From: Sphingomonas sp. PP-CC-1A-547
Lineage (GTDB): Bacteria > Pseudomonadota > Alphaproteobacteria > Sphingomonadales > Sphingomonadaceae
Direction of reading: 5' to 3'
Assembly (NCBI RefSeq): GCF_003610375.1
Contig: NZ_RAPZ01000001.1
Span: forward strand, 1 to 43,214
DNA length: 43,214 nt
Positions within the stretch are counted from its first letter, which is position 1. Each line of letters opens with the position of its first letter. Positions 40,577 to 43,214 of the stretch are shown here, piece after piece. The notes under the pieces were generated by a model. That model was not told the DNA's origin. It did not search any database and saw only the letters and a program-made list of their open reading frames with translations. Both the position numbers and the translations under genes were made by a program.

Positions 40577-42454
40577 ATGGCAGACGGTGCCCGACAGGGG
40601 CGCGGCGGCGTACCCCTCCGCCCTACCTCGTGGCGCGAGCGGCTGGGCGCGCTGCGCAATCTCCCACCCTTCCTCGCCATGGTGTGGGGTAGCAGCAGGG
40701 CACTTACCGCCACGACGGTCGCCGTACGGCTGGTCCGAGCGCTTTTGCCCGTGGCAACGCTGTTCGTTGGCAAGCTCATCATCGACGAGGTCGTGCACCT
40801 GACCCATTTAACGGCCCGTCCGGTCGGACTCATGGGATGGCTGGGCTCCGGCCTGCTCGATCGGCTGGAGGCACTGCTACTGGCCGAGTTCGCCTTGGCG
40901 GTCGCTTCCGACCTCCTTGGTCGGATCGTATCGCTCGTCGACGGGCTCCTTTCCGATCGTGTCAGCAACGACGCCAGCGTAAGGCTGATGGAGCACGCTG
41001 CCACCCTGGATCTTGCCGACTTCGAGGACGCCGCCTTCCAGGACCGGATGGATCGCGCGCGTATGCAGGCGAGCGGCCGCATGTCGCTGATGGGGCAGCT
41101 ATTCGGCCAGGCCCAGGACATCGTCACGGTCGTGACCTTCGCCACGGGCCTGGTCGTTTACGCCCCCTGGCTGATCGTGCTGCTGGCCGTCGCCCTGGTG
41201 CCCTCGTTCCTCGGCGAAGCGCACTTCAACGCGCTGAGCTACGCGCTCAGCTACATGCGCACGCCGCAGCGGCGCGAACTCGATTACGTCCGCCAGGTCG
41301 CCGCCAGCGCGGATACGGCCAAGGAGGTCAAGATCTTCGGCCTCAGCCCGTTCCTGATCGACCGCTATCGCACCATCTCACGCGACACCTACAGCGCGAG
41401 CCGACGGTTGGCGCTGCGCCGGGCGGTTTGGGGCTCGGCGTTCGCGGCTCTTGGCACGATCGCCTATTACGCCGCCTACGCCTACATCGCCTGGCGCGCG
41501 GTCACCGGATCGATCTCCATCGGCGACCTCACCTTCCTCGCGGCCTCGTTTTTGCGGCTCCGCGGACTGCTGGAAGGACTGCTCACCGGCTTCTCGTCGA
41601 CCGCCGGCCAGGCATTGTACATCGACGACCTGTTCTCCTTCTTTCGGACCGAGCCCGGCATCCGCTCGCCCGAGGGAGCGCTGCCATTCCCCGATCCCGT
41701 TCGCCAAGGCTTTGTCTTCGAGGATGTTGGCTTCCGCTATCCGGGCGCCGAGCGATGGGCGGTGCGACACCTGTCCTTCACGTTGGGATCAGGCGAGGTG
41801 GTCGCACTGGTCGGCGAGAACGGCGCAGGCAAGACCACGCTCGTGAAGCTGCTGGCCCGACTGTACGATCCGGTAGAGGGCCGTGTCCTGCTCGATGGAC
41901 GCGACCTGCGCGAATACGATCTCGACGGCCTGCGCGCCGCGATCGGCGTGATCTTCCAGGATTTCGTGCGCTACAACCTGCCTGCCGCGGACAACATCGC
42001 GGTCGGTCGCATCGAGGCGCGTGACGATCGCGGGCGGATCGAGGCCGCAGCGTCGGCCGCGCTCGCCGACGACGTCGTCGCCAAACTTCCGGATGGCTAC
42101 GACCAGATGATCGGCAAGCGGTTCCGGAACGGTGTCGACCTGTCCGGTGGCGAATGGCAGAAGATGGCGATCGCTCGCGCCTATATGCGCGATGCTCAGG
42201 TCTTGATCCTCGACGAACCTACCGCAGCGCTGGACGCGCGCGCCGAGTATGAGGTGTTCCAGCGCTTCCGTGAACTGAGCGCAGGACGCTCCGCGGTGCT
42301 GATCTCGCACCGCTTCTCCAGCGTTCGCATGGCGGACCGCATACTCGTACTCAGCGACGGTAGAGTGGAGGCATCAGGTACCCATGACGACCTGCTTGCT
42401 GCCGGGGGCCGCTATGCCGAACTGTTCGAGCTTCAGGCCGCAGGCTATCGATGA
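40577..42454 (+). CDS. ABC exporter, fused membrane and ATPase domains
   Basis: A 625-residue half-transporter. The membrane domain spans about residues 40-340 with roughly six helices; the nucleotide-binding domain spans about 370-620. Walker A is GENGAGKTT near 414, the signature LSGGEWQKMAIARA near 521, Walker B VLILDEPTAALD near 543, and the H-loop is ISHRFSS. It is expected to work as a homodimer pumping lipids, drugs or peptides outward. LSGGE-type exporters often sit in peptide-natural-product clusters, but no precursor or modifying enzyme is visible here. No regulator is adjacent, so the substrate is open. Confidence 0.9.
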   Translation: MADGARQGRGGVPLRPTSWRERLGALRNLPPFLAMVWGSSRALTATTVAVRLVRALLPVATLFVGKLIIDEVVHLTHLTARPVGLMGWLGSGLLDRLEALLLAEFALAVASDLLGRIVSLVDGLLSDRVSNDASVRLMEHAATLDLADFEDAAFQDRMDRARMQASGRMSLMGQLFGQAQDIVTVVTFATGLVVYAPWLIVLLAVALVPSFLGEAHFNALSYALSYMRTPQRRELDYVRQVAASADTAKEVKIFGLSPFLIDRYRTISRDTYSASRRLALRRAVWGSAFAALGTIAYYAAYAYIAWRAVTGSISIGDLTFLAASFLRLRGLLEGLLTGFSSTAGQALYIDDLFSFFRTEPGIRSPEGALPFPDPVRQGFVFEDVGFRYPGAERWAVRHLSFTLGSGEVVALVGENGAGKTTLVKLLARLYDPVEGRVLLDGRDLREYDLDGLRAAIGVIFQDFVRYNLPAADNIAVGRIEARDDRGRIEAAASAALADDVVAKLPDGYDQMIGKRFRNGVDLSGGEWQKMAIARAYMRDAQVLILDEPTAALDARAEYEVFQRFRELSAGRSAVLISHRFSSVRMADRILVLSDGRVEASGTHDDLLAAGGRYAELFELQAAGYR

Positions 42455-42602
42455 TCCGCGGGCACCCAGCGTCGTCCTCCCTAGAGAGCGAGGCATGGGA
42501 TTGTGCGGCCGGAAGTCTGCAGCCCTCCGAACCGAGCGGTAGGCGACTGCGTCCCGTGCGAGCGTCTGGTGCCGTTGCCGTCTGATTACCGGGCGGCAAC
42601 GC

Positions 42603-43061
42603 CTACATGTCCATCTCACCCGCCAAGAGCTTGCGATCGCGCTCCGCAAGCTCGGTCTCGTCGGCGGGAAACATCATGGCTAGGCCGTTAGTAGCAGCGC
42701 GCTCCTGAACCTCTTCGACGAACGGCCGCAATTCGTTTTCGTAATGGCGAAAGGCCGCACCGTGATCGTCAGGATACCGCTCGAGCGCGTCCGCTAGCCG
42801 GCGCGCGCCGATGATCGCCATCGAGCCGCCGAACCCTGCAAGCGGCGAGACGCAGTAGCCCGCGTCGCCGACCAAGGTCACACGACCGCGCGACCAGCAA
42901 GGCATTCTGATCTGATTGATCCTGTCGAAATAGAAGCCGTCGTCCCCGTCCACGCTGTCGAGCATGGCCGACACTTTCCATCCCAAATCGTCAAACTGGT
43001 CGAGGATAAGGCGGCGTTGTTGAGCGCGATCGCGGTAATTATAGTCGATCTCGCCAGGGGT
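42603..43061 (-). pseudogene. FAD-dependent monooxygenase, 3' part only, truncated upstream
   Basis: The frame encodes the C-terminal part of a PHBH-type FAD monooxygenase. It has the second FAD motif region VTLVGDAGYCVSPLAGFGGSM and a following helix (GARRLADALERY), ending GEMDM. The frame stays open to 43061 (GEIDYNYRDRAQQRRLILDQ) and meets a stop at 43062-43064. The N-terminal GxGxxG domain of about 230 residues is missing, and the start of a putative IS110-type gene lies just beyond. An insertion probably cut the gene. The internal TTG at 42986 is unlikely to be a real start. Confidence 0.75.
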
Positions 43062-43064
43062 TCA

Positions 43065-43186
43065 CCCCAAAGATGGTGTATCGCGGCGGCTGCATTTCGA
43101 CAGCAGATGAGATTTGCAGCCCTTCACGTACGATGCCTGGATCGGGGTCGACCTGACCTCGTGCATCGAGGGAAGGAGTGAGAGCG
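43065..43186 (+). mobile_element. Putative left end of an IS110-family element
   Basis: The 122 bases between the truncated monooxygenase and the transposase start hold two hairpins: GGCTGCA...TGCAGCC (43088-43121, 20-base loop) and CCTCG-N5-CGAGG (43157-43171). In IS110-group elements the stretch before the recombinase gene encodes the bridge RNA. The true element boundary cannot be fixed from one end. Confidence 0.4.
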
Positions 43187-43214
43187 ATGACGCATTTCGT
43201 GGGTCTGGACGTCT
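43187..43214 (+). CDS. IS110-family transposase, N-terminal start only (runs off the window)
   Basis: Only nine codons are present: ATG ... encoding MTHFVGLDV, preceded by GGAAGGAG at normal distance. The FVGLDV opening, whose Asp is the first acidic residue of the RuvC-like DEDD site, is typical of IS110 transposases. Identification from so few residues is tentative, but the broken monooxygenase next to it supports an insertion. Confidence 0.5.

Noticed and set aside
40577..42454. Lanthipeptide or other peptide natural-product cluster around the ABC exporter
   Set aside because: No precursor peptide, maturation enzyme or immunity gene was found on either side.
1..43214. CRISPR array, tRNA or rRNA genes, prophage
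   Set aside because: No regularly spaced direct repeats, cloverleaf-like sequence, rRNA stretches or phage structural genes were seen.

Overview
The window is GC-rich, gene-dense chromosomal DNA that most resembles a sphingomonad alphaproteobacterium (Sphingomonas or a close relative). This rests on gene content and style: NasT/NasS-controlled nitrate assimilation, an M13 peptidase, an alginate-export-type porin, a Bradyrhizobium-like D-tartrate dehydratase, many ATGA/TGATG start-stop overlaps, and GC-rich palindromes and short dispersed repeats between genes. No rRNA, tRNA, CRISPR array or prophage was seen.

Layout. (1) 208-5450: an OmpR-type two-component pair runs leftward. Divergent from it is an envelope module of a GT4 glycosyltransferase, a flippase-like membrane protein and a predicted outer-membrane barrel. 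The same direct repeat, GTAAG-N6-GTAAG, lies in the divergent promoter and just before the barrel gene. (2) 5427-9356: CLC anion transporter, divergent MarR regulator, MFS transporter. (3) 9634-14947: a leftward operon of DUF2975 membrane protein, small XRE-type regulator, NatA/NatB-like ABC exporter and M13 metallopeptidase, closed by a hairpin terminator. (4) 15374-25374: nitrate assimilation: nasT, nasS, a leader RNA with ANTAR-type hexaloops and an overlapping terminator, nitrate transporter, nirB, nirD, nitrate reductase and siroheme-forming cobA. (5) 25319-29300: a second, closely similar copy of the CLC-MarR-MFS module in the same orientation, so that direct repeats of about 3.9 kb bracket regions 3 and 4. 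(6) 29557-31142: Lrp/AsnC regulator divergent from a DMT exporter. (7) 31472-36686: D-tartrate use: dctA, tarD and a porin leftward, with a divergent LysR regulator. (8) 36667-40287: a leftward flavin redox operon (LLM monooxygenase, nitroreductase, NADP-binding oxidoreductase) with a divergent TetR regulator and twin operators. (9) 40577-42454: an ABC exporter. (10) 42603-43214: the 3' part of an FAD monooxygenase that ends at what looks like the left end of an IS110-type element.

How the parts work together. Nitrate enters through the MFS carrier, is reduced to nitrite by the molybdenum enzyme and to ammonium by NirBD. CobA starts siroheme synthesis for NirB. NasS senses nitrate and frees NasT to bind the leader hairpins and prevent termination. 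D-tartrate would cross the porin and DctA and be dehydrated to oxaloacetate by TarD. The strongest new signals are the attenuator leader, the 3.9-kb duplication, a six-member family of intergenic repeats of about 55 bp, and three sets of regulatory repeats with precise geometry. All comparisons were made by eye.
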